Source: Beroe ovata (lineage: Eukaryota; Ctenophora; Nuda; Beroida; Beroidae). From it: a DNA stretch of 64,000 nt. The translations under genes were made by a program, and so were the position numbers. The DNA lies in assembly GCA_946803715.1 (NCBI GenBank), contig CAMPET010000081.1, positions 211,231 to 275,230 on the forward strand. The letters are read 5' to 3'. Of the stretch, positions 22,106 through 33,977 are shown piece by piece. The stretch's first letter is position 1. Every line of letters starts with the position of its first letter. The notes beneath the pieces are model-generated. The model was not told the DNA's origin, did not search any database, and was given only the letters and a program-made list of their open reading frames with translations.

Positions 22106-22846
22106 GGATGTGGATTGTACTACTACTATTTTGCGAGTGACTGCATGAAGGAGCGATCAGAAGCAACACGATATCATATCACCATTAGCATTCAAAAATG
22201 ATAATGAAGATCGAACAACAATTGCAATATTATTATGATTATTATTATTAATCAAGTTGAAGTTAATAGTAATAAAACACAAGTGCCAACCGCAACTGCG
22301 AACCTCACCCTAGAATCGAAAATTTACCTGTAACAAATGAACAGGTTCCAGAGTAAGCAACAGAGTTAGCAACAGAAAATAGTCTTACAGATATAAAATT
22401 CGATTTACAATTTAAAACGGTTAAAGTACAAATATCAAGGAAACCGTCATCGAATTCGACACGACTTCTTGCGTATTGCTCACTTAAGTGCTCTTCACAA
22501 TTAGTTGATTTTGACAGCCTTTCTCTCTTATGAAAAGAATTAAACAGTAAACATAAATACATTGGGTACTCTCATTTAATCATAGTGATTCGATTCGCTA
22601 AAAGAAATCTTTCAAAACACAAAATCAAATACAATCAAAGAAATAGAAAATAATCTGCATACAAAACCGTATAAACTCATTAAAATTTCCAATATTTCCA
22701 ATATAATCTCCCACAAACATGCTTTCACCACAGCTCACATAAGCTCACATATTCACTGAACGCAGATCCATCTAATGTCGATATGATGAATTCTCGAAAT
22801 GTGCGGTATCACACCACGGATTGACCCAGGGTAGCACAGCTCAGGA

Positions 22847-22981
22847 TTATAACACTCGTTCCTGAGTCGTGCTCTTATCGAATCCCAGTGTTTTGCGGAG
22901 GTTGCCGGTCAGTGAGGAGCCACTACCCGCGGCAGAGCTCATTGTGGAACCATTCTGTGATAGGACCAACTTCGACTCTTT
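22847..22981 (-). CDS. Candidate alternative last exon of the EVI5-like gene
   Basis: An open exon of 44 codons plus stop (KESKLVLSQNGSTMSS ... STTQERVL) preceded by CCCCCCAG on the minus strand. It is in phase 0. It could follow the exon that normally ends at the stop 23339 if the internal donor CTG/GTAAAT at 23381/23380 is used, or follow the exon ending at 23628. The Ser-rich composition fits a RabGAP tail. The pyrimidine tract is short, so this is tentative. Confidence 0.4.
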   Translation of the reverse strand, partial: KESKLVLSQNGSTMSSAAGSGSSLTGNLRKTLGFDKSTTQERVL

Positions 22982-23338
22982 CTGGGGGGTCTACGTTACC
23001 ATAGAAACTTCACTGGCACGTTATCAAGCAATATTTGTTCTCCTAATTATACCAAAGTTCTTAGATTCTCTAATTCTGTGGAAGTTAAATGTAGATTCAG
23101 GATATTTGCATTACCTGTAACTGATCTTTGTAGTAACTGCTAGTGTTATTCGTTTCGGCACTGGATGTTGATATGACGCTATCACTTGAAATGGACCTCG
23201 TGTGACATTCAGCATTGTTGTTCTGAGGTTAGGGTAAAGTGAGGGTGGATCATAATTGGTGACGCAGTTTAAATTCATTCGGATAGAATGAAGTGTCTGT
23301 GAGGAATGAATTTGTTGATATTCAGCACAAGATTGGAG

Positions 23339-26300
23339 CTAGCTCGATGTGGAACGGCGGCGTAAAGGGGGCAGATTTACCAGTTTTGCTGATCGAGTAT
23401 TTTCAGTGAGGACCTGCATTGCTTCCTGGCTGCAGGGTACAGACTCTTGTCTTTCTATCGTGCAGTAGCCAGCGTCCTCGCACAATTCCTCCTGAAATGG
23501 TCATTAAGTGAAAGCTGCCCCTCGATAACAAACCCAGGAAACAGCTGTTGAGTTAGAGAACAAACCCAAGAAACAGCTGCTGAGTTAGATTACAAGGTCA
23601 GGAAGCAACTGATACAACACACAATACCTGGGTGGTCTGCATGTTGGGCAGTCGCACTTGGTTCGAGTACACACAGTTTGGTAACTCTACATTCTCCACA
23701 AACTGCATTGGATCGTGCCCGAGAGAGCACAGTGCTTGACGTAGTGCCTCATTTTCACTACACAGCTGACAAGACACGAGGTTAACTAACGCCACCATAA
23801 GTCAGCTCACAAAACACAGTCGGGTTGTTAATTACTCTCCAACTGTTTACATTTTCTCACCGATTGGAGTTTGGAATCGAGATAACTATTCCGTCGTGTT
23901 GTTTCCTTCATTTTCTCTGCCAGCTGAGCGTCATGACGACGTAATGCAACCAACTCCCGCTTCACAATGAACATCTCCTCAGCCTGTTCAGCCCTGCTCA
24001 CCTGCCCCTGTTTAATCGAGACCGTGACATGTGTTCATTTGCGTTGTAGGAATTCTTCCAAACAAACACTTCATTTGTGAAGTGTTGTCGAGACATAGAT
24101 GAAAATTTGTGTCATATTGATGACATTTGTCACGTCAAGAGGATATGTCACGTGATCTACCTTGATCAGCTTGTCCGCTAGATGACAGGTCTCTTCCTCC
24201 AGTGTCTTTATCCGCTGACACAGAACACTGTTCTCGAATGAGAGGCGCTTGCATTCCTCCATTTCTGCTGATTCCCGTTCCTTCTCTGTCGTGTAAACTT
24301 TGACGAGTCGTTGCATCTGAAATACCATTAACACGTCAAATCAATAAACTCGAGACAGTTTACTGGAATGAATACTCTACTGGAATGAATACTATTATAC
24401 TGCTATGATCGTAATGATCGCAATGAGTGTACCTTTTTCTGGTCAAGTTTTATGGCCCGGGCTGCTCTGATTAGGCTATCCTCTGCCCCAACGTGGTTCT
24501 TGTACACAGTCGATCGGAAGTACTGCGTAATAGATAGAGTAGAGAAAAGTTTGAGTGTAAGAGAAAAGCAATGCCTCAATCCTCACAGTTCCTGTGGTCG
24601 GAAGGAAGCATGTATCACGTATTGCGCGCACAGGATCGATATAAGCGCGCAAACTAATTGTTCTCGGCGCGCCGCGCGGATGATACAGCATCGGAATTAT
24701 GTTTCCGCGCGTTACAATAAGTCCTGTGCGTTGCCAAAATGAGACAAACTACTGTGTGAGACAGATTACTGTGTCGTGCGAGAATAGCGACGGTAGAAAT
24801 AGCAGGGATAAATGCCAGTAATGTCAAATGCACCTCTCCGGTAAAATTATAATATTTACCTTCAACATTCCTTCAATGTCGTTGTTAATGAGGTTGGGAA
24901 GACCTTCCTTTAGCAGTGCAATCCCAACTTGAAATATTACATCAAATGATTGCTGAAATAACAAGACGTATTTACAGCAACATTGACACACACACACACA
25001 CACACACANNNNNNNNNNNNNNNNNNNNNNNNNNNNNNNNNNNNNNNNNNNNNNNNNNNNNNNNNNNNNNNNNNNNNNNNNNNNNNNNNNNNNNNNNNNN
25101 NNNNNNNNNNNNNNNNNNNNNNNNNNNNNNNNNNNNNNNNNNNNNNNNNNNNNNNNNNNNNNNNNNNNNNNNNNNNNNNNNNNNNNNNNNNNNNNNNNNN
25201 NNNNNNNNNNNNNNNNNNNNNNNNNNNNNNNNNNNNNNNNNNNNNNNNNNNNNNNNNNNNNNNNNNNNNNNNNNNNNNNNNNNNNNNNNNNNNNNNNNNN
25301 NNNNNNNNNNNNNNNNNNNNNNNNNNNNNNNNNNNNNNNNNNNNNNNNNNNNNNNNNNNNNNNNNNNNNNNNNNNNNNNNNNNNNNNNNNNNNNNNNNNN
25401 NNNNNNNNNNNNNNNNNNNNNNNNNNNNNNNNNNNNNNNNNNNNNNNNNNNNNNNNNNNNNNNNNNNNNNNNNNNNNNNNNNNNNNNNNNNNNNNNNNNN
25501 NNNNNNNNNNNNNNNNNNNNNNNNNNNNNNNNNNNNNNNNNNNNNNNNNNNNNNNNNNNNNNNNNNNNNNNNNNNNNNNNNNNNNNNNNNNNNNNNNNNN
25601 NNNNNNNNNNNNNNNNNNNNNNNNNNNNNNNNNNNNNNNNNNNNNNNNNNNNNNNNNNNNNNNNNNNNNNNNNNNNNNNNNNNNNNNNNNNNNNNNNNNN
25701 NNNNNNNNNNNNNNNNNNNNNNNNNNNNNNNNNNNNNNNNNNNNNNNNNNNNNNNNNNNNNNNNNNNNNNNNNNNNNNNNNNNNNNNNNNNNNNNNNNNN
25801 NNNNNNNNNNNNNNNNNNNNNNNNNNNNNNNNNNNNNNNNNNNNNNNNNNNNNNNNNNNNNNNNNNNNNNNNNNNNNNNNNNNNNNNNNNNNNNNNNNNN
25901 NNNNNNNNNNNNNNNNNNNNNNNNNNNNNNNNNNNNNNNNNNNNNNNNNNNNNNNNNNNNNNNNNNNNNNNNNNNNNNNNNNACACACACACACACACAC
26001 ATACACACACACAGTACACACACAGTACACACAGGACACACACACACACACAACCGGTAATAAGACACCAATGCTCGATGTAACCAAGCACATATTTAAT
26101 CTGCTGCAGCCCTGAACTTAGGTCACGAGTAGAATAGGAAATTGTGAGAAAATGATAACAATATTATGCAGCGATGAGAGAATGTGAGAATTGACTGAAA
26201 GAATGAGCTGTGAGAATGAACAATGATGATCTCACCTGTATCAACTCACTGAGTACATACAGGTTTAGACTAAGTTCCCTCATACTAGGCTTGAAGAACT

Positions 26301-29300
26301 CTCTGAATCTGTACTGCTCCATTAGTTCCACCAGCACACAGAATGCCTCCTCCTCAGGCATCTGAAAGTAGTCGTGAAAATAGTGGTGACGTCACTGACA
26401 TGTGATCGAGATGATCCACGAAATGTGAGAAAAATGTGACAAATATGTGAGTGTGGTCATGTGACTGACATGTGATCATGTGACAACCCCAAGTCCCTTC
26501 ACTCAGCGGAAATGCTGCCTGGAACCTCACTGACTGAATACACTCATCACATGGACATAAGATAAGGTAGAAAATCAGTGATTATCTATAATATAAAGGA
26601 AAGAGGCACTTATAGGAAATCGGTTTTTTGTATACGATTATCTCGACCAAATGGAGTTGGAGAGCCAGGATTTTTTGCAAGGTGGTAGAAAAAAGTATTC
26701 CGCTTAGGACGATCATTCGATATTTTTGATTTAGGTCTTAGATTTTTTGTTATCGGCGTCGGAAGTTTTGGGAAGAGATGCAAAAATCAATTATAGGGTG
26801 TAGCAGAAAATTGCATTTTACGCCGTTGCTATGCGATTCAGGAGTTGCACGTGCGAGTGAATGTGCGCGTACGGATACGTCCTCATTTCGTTGTTTCTTT
26901 GTTTTGAGACGTTTCAAATTTCAATATTGATGGTCAATGATCATTACATCGACTGAGCATGGAACCACGCACAAACACACACACGCACGATTCGTGTGTG
27001 CGGGAATATGACAACAGCAAGACATGCAAGTACTTTCNACACACACACACACACACAGACACACACACAACCGGTAATAGAACACCAAGGCTCGATGTAA
27101 CCAAGCACATATTTTATCTGCTGCAGCCCTTAACTTGGGTCACGAGTAGAATAGGAAATTGTGGGAAAATGATAACAATATTATGCAGCAATGAGAGAAT
27201 GTGAGAATTGACTGTGAGAATGAGCTGTGAGAATGAACACGATCTCACCTGTATCAACTCACTGAGCACATACAGGTTAAGACTAAGTTCCCTCATACTA
27301 GGCTTGAAGAACTCTCTGAATCTGTACTGTTCCATTAGTTCCACCAGCACGCAGAATGCCTCCTCCTCAGGCATCTGAAAATAGTGGTGAAATGAGACCA
27401 AGATGATAAAATTAATGCGACAAATATGTGACAAGTATGTGAGTGCGGTCATGTGACAACCGCAAGTCCCTTCACTCAGCAGAAATGCTGCCTTGAACCT
27501 CACTGACTGAATACACTCATCACATGGACATAAGATAAGGTAGAAAATTAGTGATTATCATATTACTATTATGATAGGCACTAGTAACATTACCATATTG
27601 TTACAGCTGATGATAGTAAGATAAAACCCCTATACAACATACTGTGTATGTGTGAGCACATCATGGTGTGTCACGTGACTGCTGCACGTGACTCACACGT
27701 GTCATTATGAGGGGAGACTCGAGAGGTCCTGGGTGATACAGACACTTGTGTTGAATGACACTTGTGTGAACACAAGTGTGAAGTGAATGTAGGTTAGGCT
27801 TTTATGGCGGATAGCCTCGTTAGGGTGAGGTGGGGCAATCGTGGACAGAGGCTATTCTATTCGATGTTTGCAACACATTTCGGCCCAATTTTTTTGAGAA
27901 ATGTTTACTGATCCTCTAAGTTATATTGTTGTGCTGTCTATTTAACACTGGGCATTGATTCTGTATGGCGCCTGATATAGACCTGCTGATTTGGTGAAAT
28001 CTAGCCAAGTTTTCTATGAACAATTACCCAGTATGATTCTGAAGGAGGAAATGCACACTGTTCAATTTCTCCGACTGATAACAAAAGGTTATTCACACGT
28101 GTAAACTAATTAATATCCCTCGTATATAATCCAATAACAACAGGAAATTCTGATGAAACTTGATATTCCTTTATCAAGGGAAAGCGTATACTAACCTCGC
28201 ACACGCTTAAATTTGGCTGTGTGCAACAGCTCCTTTTTGAAATTTTGTGGATTGGAATAGTACTTAACAAGCATTTACCTAATTCCTATAACAATTCCAC
28301 TTCAAAATAGGTGTTGAGTCGAGTGTGAGGCTTAACATGACTTAGGGAATGTTGTCACCTATGATAAATAAAGGAACAATGTAAAAGTGAACATTGAACA
28401 AGCCTCGTCACAACTGCTTCATTCAAGTTTTCGTTGAGAAGATCAAACATTTATTGAAACTCTGCCTCACGAACAATATACCTAGCGTCTAGTTAACTAT
28501 AAACTATAACAAGGTTTCACATTTCAAGCATCATAGTAGTTGCCAGACTTTTCTACTCTATTTCCAGACTAATTCAGTCTATTGTCACAAAGAACCTCGT
28601 TATGACCACCTTATAAATACTCGCTGCAACACCCCATCAAATCAATTCCCTTTCCCTCACTGCTCTCAGTTAGTGGTGTCAATAACTCCTCCCCGCTGTG
28701 TGTCAATATACTGCTGGTGTCAAAATACTGCTGGTGTCAATATATTGCTGGTGTCAATAGGTACTCCGCCTGGTGTCAACACAATGCTAGCCCCACTCCT
28801 ACTTCTCCCTCTCCTCACGGTGTCACTCCCTAGTGACAGAAGTGATATGAGACTGCTCAGTATGGAGTTCCGAGAGTTACTACACAAGTACGAGGATAAA
28901 CCAAAGTCTCTGTCTAGCTCGGTAAGTTAACCATATCTAGTATCTAACTTGTCTGCAAACGGAGTGGTCCCTCGTCAAGGGTCGCATGTTCACCAGATGG
29001 TAATTGAAATTTCTGGTATTTCTAAATCATACTGGTCACTGGTCAGTCGTTCATTAGTGATCAATTAAATACTTAACAGCATGGACTATACTATGACCTC
29101 AGGCATAAAGGTAACATCACATCTCATTTTCAGAGCAATAAACCAAGCGTCTCTGATAGGATCAAGCGCTTCAAGACATTTCTGAAATTTCGGAAAACTG
29201 TTGAAGACATAAACAACGATATGGGTCTCACTTTTGTTGCTGAACTGAACAGATTCGCCGTGTCAGCTGACTCCGGTGCAGTACTTGGACTGAACAGTAT

Positions 29301-31563
29301 GAACAGGACATATGACAAGGATCTGATGACTGATAATAATGAAGCTGTCAAACTGTCTACATCGGAACTCCCTACTGATGCAGATCTGAGGGACACGGTG
29401 GCGCCGATTGGTAACCAGGGATACAATTGTGGTAGCTGCTGGGCTTTCAGCGCTGTGGCAACGATAGAATCAGAGTACTACAAGGAAACTGGGGAAATGA
29501 GGAAGTTTAGTGAACAGGCAGTCGTGGACTGTTTCCATCCCACATTCAATGGGTGTCGGGGTACAGTGATCACCAGTGGTTTCCGGTATCTCATGAAGCA
29601 TAATCACATGAACAGTGATGCTGACTACCCCTACACCGGAGAGTGGACTTATCAAGGGTGCAAAGACAAGTCCTTCTCTAATAACTTCGAGAACGCTGCA
29701 TTCGGCTTCATACGCAGACACGAATCGGATTCCAGCCTGTTAGACGTGGTGGGGAGACATGGTAAAGTAGTGAGTGTGGGTGTGCATGTCTCCCATTCCA
29801 TGCAGGGATACAGAGAGGGAATATACAATGATAGGAGAGCTTGTTTCCGTACAGCATGGCCAAACCACGCCGTCAATCTGGTGGGCTATGGCGAGGATAT
29901 GGGTGCCCAGTACTGGCTCATTAGAAACAGTTGGGGTGTGGCGTGGGGTGAGGATGGATATTTCAGGATGACACGGGATTACGATAATATGTGCGGGATT
30001 TCCAAGATAGCATACACCCTGGTACTGAGATACACTGGAGAGAAAGAGGAGGAGAGAGAGGGGGAGAGAGAGGGGGATCAGAGGATTCTCCCGTGATCAG
30101 CTGTCCTTTCTGTGTTTCAGTTTGAATTGGCACGTTTTGTGTCCAATTATGCAGTCTTTAATAAATGATCATTTCATTCACACACTGTTTTCGTTGTAAC
30201 TGGCCTGGGGGTGAAACTGTACTCTGTGATGTGATAAGAATCAAATATTGGAATACCTGTAGAAGGAGAATTCCTACTATGAACGGAGATCCTTGGCAGT
30301 ACCCAACTTCCTTGTCGTGTAGCGAATACGCCTGAAACATTGTTCTATTGTTACTGTTGCTTTGGGTATTTAATTGAAAAGACCACCCATTAAAGAAACA
30401 ACTACATTAAACTAAATCATATCACTGGGTACCCTGTGTTGTGTTACTAACTAGCAGCTGCTAGTTGCTACCATGACAACACTTTACTTGTGTTTCCTAG
30501 TACAATCACGAAAAATTTTAGCAACCAAGTTTGTTTTTACCTTGATAACGTTGAAAAGCGCTTCCTGTCCCTGCTCTTTGAAAAACTTGTGTTCAGGGTA
30601 TGTTCTACAGATATCACGTCGTATCAGCTTCTCACACGGCGAGCTCCGCTGCAAAGTTATTGACATTTGTCTCAATGTATGAAGGACGTAGAATGTTCTA
30701 GAAATTTAGGTTACTGCACGAAAAAATCCACTGACAAGTGACTCCCCCGCCAACCTCAATGAGCTCAGGGTATGCGAGTCGGAGGTGTGATTTGTTGCTC
30801 TCGTTAGCGAGCACCATCCACACCAGGGCACGCAAATCATTGGGCACGCCACGGTCTATCAACTTGTCCACCTGGGACTTGAGTTTACGTCGAGCATTAC
30901 CATCCCATCTGAAATGATGGGTAGGTCAATACTATGAATGGTTATTGGTTGAATTTGAGAAAGGAAAATCGAATTACACCTTCAATTACAGTTATCAATT
31001 ACTATCGGAAAAACGACCCTCATTAACGCTGATTTGGTTCCTAACTATAGTAACCCAATACTCATCAAGCTACAATCATGTACTTCTTGATTAGGTCGAG
31101 CCAAGCTACAGCCAGTTCCTCATCAGCCTCGCCATTCCTGGACCCAGTGTCACTACTGTTCTCCCTCAGAAATGTCTTGCATTTCGCATCGGACTCCAAT
31201 TGCCTGGGACATTATAATAGCCTGTATAAGGTCAGTGATCGAGAAATATAATTTGTTGTTAACTTGCTAGTGTATGGGGATTGGGGGAATTGGGGGCTGT
31301 ATTTTGAACGGTGATTTCAACAAGCGTTATGGCGAAATTCTTTAGCTTGGTAGCGTGGTTACGTGACGTTATGCTCGGTGAAATAAACTTTAAACCTTTC
31401 AATAGCATAATTTAGCATGAGATTTTACATTAAACTAGCAGATAGTAAAGCTGCAACGGCGCACAACACTGTGTGTGTGTGTTTACTCGTACCGACTGCT
31501 GTCTTCTGTTGTGAAGTGGTCTGTAATGGATGTTAGGAAGTTGTTCAGAGAGTTGAACTGCAT
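23339..31563 (-). CDS. EVI5-like TBC-domain RabGAP (one exon missing in assembly gap)
   Basis: TBC proteins of the EVI5/RABGAP1 group stimulate GTP hydrolysis by Rab GTPases. Exons in order: 31563-31493, 31203-31084, 30908-30755, 30648-30541, 30331-30257, 27374-27249, [one exon in the N gap], 24952-24860, 24522-24433, 24316-24161, 24007-23861, 23765-23628, 23491-23339. About 476 residues are visible. The TBC domain shows RGVPNDLRALVW, then LIRRDICRTYPEH carrying the arginine-finger motif (RRD), then VGYCQGSPFIVGILLLQ with the catalytic Gln, then MPEEEAFCVL and KPSMRELSLNLY. The segment that would read LPDL...YASSWFLT in relatives is absent because it falls within 25009-25982. After the TBC domain comes a coiled coil (EMEECKRLSFENSVLCQRIKTLEEE, ADKLIKGQVSRAEQAEE) that matches EVI5 closely. 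The TBC exon MPEEEAF... occurs twice (27374-27249 and 26361-26236), an assembly duplicate. Confidence 0.88.
25009..25982. other. Assembly gap (974 N) inside the EVI5-like gene
   Basis: Flanked on both sides by (CA)n. By comparison with the EVI5 family it should contain one TBC exon of roughly 60-65 codons. Confidence 0.95.
25983..26590. repeat. Copy A of duplicated segment carrying a TBC exon
   Basis: Matches 27039-27560 closely, beginning with (CA)n and CAACCGGTAATA and covering the exon 26361-26236 with intact splice sites. After about 26590 the two copies diverge. With the N at 27038 this is best read as two alleles placed in tandem by the assembler. Confidence 0.75.
27039..27560. repeat. 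Copy B of duplicated segment carrying a TBC exon
   Basis: Second allele-like copy, continuous with the rest of the EVI5-like gene upstream. The exon 27374-27249 encodes the same 42 residues as copy A. It is the copy used in the gene model. Confidence 0.75.
27561..28669. other. Intron of EVI5-like gene / upstream of nested protease
   Basis: About 1.1 kb AT-rich sequence. I see no exon. It must carry the promoter of the nested plus-strand protease. Confidence 0.45.
28670..28783 (+). repeat. GCTGGTGTCAA short repeats before the protease start
   Basis: The 8-mer TGGTGTCA occurs five times in about 100 bases, three of them in a near-regular array with unit TACTGCTGGTGTCAAAA. It lies in the 5' UTR or promoter of the nested protease gene. 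Confidence 0.7.
28784..30096 (+). CDS. Papain-like cysteine protease (cathepsin family C1A), nested in EVI5-like intron
   Basis: Two exons, 28784-28921 and 29134-30096, give about 366 residues. The first exon encodes a clear signal peptide (MLAPLLLLPLLTVSLPS). The propeptide spans roughly residues 20-140. The mature domain starts near LPTDADLRDTVAPIGNQG, with the oxyanion Gln in GNQG, catalytic Cys in GSCWAFSA, catalytic His in PNHAVNLVGYG and Asn in RNSWGVAWGEDGYF. A charged EGEREG repeat forms the C-terminal tail after the conserved core. The protein should be secreted or lysosomal. The whole gene lies within the intron between the EVI5-like exons 30331-30257 and 27374-27249, on the opposite strand. 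AATAAA at 30160 may end the transcript. Confidence 0.93.
30160..30165 (+). promoter_or_regulatory. Polyadenylation signal AATAAA of the nested protease gene
   Basis: AATAAA 64 bases after the stop codon, in the presumed short 3' UTR and about 90 bases short of the next EVI5-like exon. Confidence 0.6.
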
Positions 31564-33977
31564 CCTGCACCTTGCATAATAATATGGTGAATAATGATCT
31601 TTACTGTCAGCAGAGACAGTGCATAGCATAATCATTATTAAACCTATTACGTGATGATAAGAAAAACATCTTGCTATATATCATATGTCATAAATCTATC
31701 ATACTGGAATATTAGACGACTAGAATATTATACACTATACGGAATAAGTGCATAGAAGAGACTGATTAAGCATAAAAGATTGAAAGGCACTCGCCTCAAT
31801 GTATATGAGCAGGAAACGAACACAGATCAAAGTACAAGTTATACGAGCAAACTGACACCACACTATACATTGTAGCTGTCAACGCTTCGTCTCTCTAAAT
31901 AGTTAGATGAAGCCCAACATGGCCTAATAATACTACAGGAAATATGGGGAACTGAAAACCTCCTGCTCTCCAGAATGGAATTCAAGAGAAACCATGGAAA
32001 ACGGGTGGGGTGATGATGCGTAATGAGGAAATCAAGTATTGCAATGACAAACTACACGATACAAACTGCAAGAGAGTGAGAAGGATCGTGTTACATAATC
32101 TCATTAACAGAAACACGGTGGAAATGGATCATGTGTCAGATTGTGTATGTATGTATGTGTATATATGTGTGTTTATGTATGAGCAATATGCATGTTTAAT
32201 TCTCTCTGTGTGGTAGGTGTTAAATTTGCTATTCAGAGAGTTTGTCTAGGTCAATTTACCCCTATTTTTCAGTTGTGATGGCCACAAGTCATAAAAAATC
32301 CTGTTGCTGAAGAATTTGGATTAACGAACAGGAGACAATAATTGTTGGTTCATAATTGGAAATCAATCAGAGAGCAAATTAGTGATTCACTCAAGCCTTC
32401 TCATGGAAAAGGTAAAAGGACTAAAAGACACCCAATCAATTAAACAGAGGTTCAAATTATCCTTGCGAATGTTGATAGCAACAACAATACCTGTTCTGTT
32501 CTTGTAGTAGATGGATTAAGTGCTCCTCAGAAAGAGTTCCAGCTGTACATTGGCTACAGAAATCTGACATATCTCAAACATAGCTTCTTCCTAAATGATC
32601 GTGAGATGAGATCTCAAAGAAGCAAGCATATTATTCAAAATTACTTGAAATGAGTAGTAGTGTAAAATATTATTAACATGCATTCACAAGAATTTATTAT
32701 TTCTCCTTTACTCCTTTCTGAAAATGGACCCAGTACAGGTCAAGGCAATTCTAACTTAGAGAAAAGCAACTGTGATCTAAAACAGGACTATATTAGCTTG
32801 AAACTGAAATCCTGCTTGACATTGCATCATAATAAACCTGTTAACTAACTATTGACAACCAGAATAGAGACTGTTATGTTATCTGTACTTCTGTACAGGT
32901 TGCACTTGAAATTAGAGATGACAAATCCAGCAAACAATCAACGAGAGTAAATGACTGCAAGGCAATGAGAAGATGCAGCCTTTTCCTAATCGACAAAATG
33001 TAGCAAAGTTGCGATAACTGTTCAATAATGATGCTAAATTAACAGGCATATCAGTATATGAGTAACTATCACCAACTCGAATCCTCTCATATCAATACTG
33101 CAAAATTACTTGCAGAAATGACCCATTTTTAGCTCAATCAGGACAAGTAAAGATAAGGAATAAGACTGAAGTCTAAATACACTTCCTCCAATGGCATACA
33201 CTCATTCTATGAAACATAACAATGATACCAAAAGGATTCTAATAAAAAAAAAATAGAAAACGATCCCTATTCCTGACTATCAACAAGCTGATTAGCATAA
33301 AGTATTAAAGAAATAATTCACAAGATTAATTTTAACCATCGATCATTAAAGAAAAATAAAACATTACAATAGCAAATTGAAAAACAAGTTGAAACTACAA
33401 TAAGAATTGATGATGACTTGAAGACAATAAAATATTATTTTAAAAATGAAAAAGGTTTTGTGCACGGCCACGACCACGCGTGACGCGCAGCTAATAAGAT
33501 TTTGGTTTTAAAAACATTTTTTGTTTGTAGAACATCTTCATTCCTATTTTTTGCGCGCGCGTTTCCATCAAATGCTGAAGCACTAAAATAAGTTTGCTTC
33601 AGCTTTTGCCCCCGATCCAGAATTGAAGGCGCGCGGTAACAGAGGTTAGATAGAATTTCGCAAATCGACTTTTCAGTTTTCATGATACCTTGGCTCGATA
33701 TACGAACTATTTGTGGTTGTACTTTTTTAGAAAGTCCCAGACTAAAATAAATGCATGAATTTTTTCTTTCTAAATTTTTACATTTTGTCAGAGTTTGTTT
33801 GACCTCGTGTATTTTCTATCAGGATAGAGCTCATAATACTGTACCAATTTATCAAATGCGGATATTTTCATTATGTCATACATTGCCAAATACTACTTAT
33901 TCTATGATGGATTTGATTTGTTTTCTGTAGCAAATTCTTCATGTCTAACCTTTAAGGGATGAAATATACCCATCATC
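31564..33977. other. Divergent spacer between EVI5-like and FAM47E-like genes
   Basis: About 2.4 kb, strongly AT-rich between 32000 and 33430, with a short TG-rich run near 32140-32180 and a small GC-rich patch at about 33465-33630 containing GCGCGCGCG. An 82-codon open frame on the minus strand in that patch has no family resemblance and no splice context. The two genes point away from each other, so both promoters should lie here. Confidence 0.5.

Larger units (their letters stand above)
20659..22846. other. Spacer upstream of PAQR3-like gene with repeats and CpG-rich patch
   Basis: About 2.2 kb with no exon I can support. It contains two diverged direct copies of a ~90-base element (20802-20892 and 21131-21221). 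It also has a GC-rich, CpG-rich patch (about 21565-21860) with a repeated 24-base motif, and a short GCAGTGCAGTGTCAT repeat (22068-22105). Confidence 0.55.

Noticed and set aside
24824-26115. Open frames of ~370-415 codons spanning the N run
   Set aside because: They consist of X from the assembly gap and Cys-Val or His-Thr from the flanking (CA)n.
33435-33683. 82-codon open frame on the minus strand in a GC-richer patch
   Set aside because: No family resemblance, no splice or promoter context, and composition shifts with the local GC patch.
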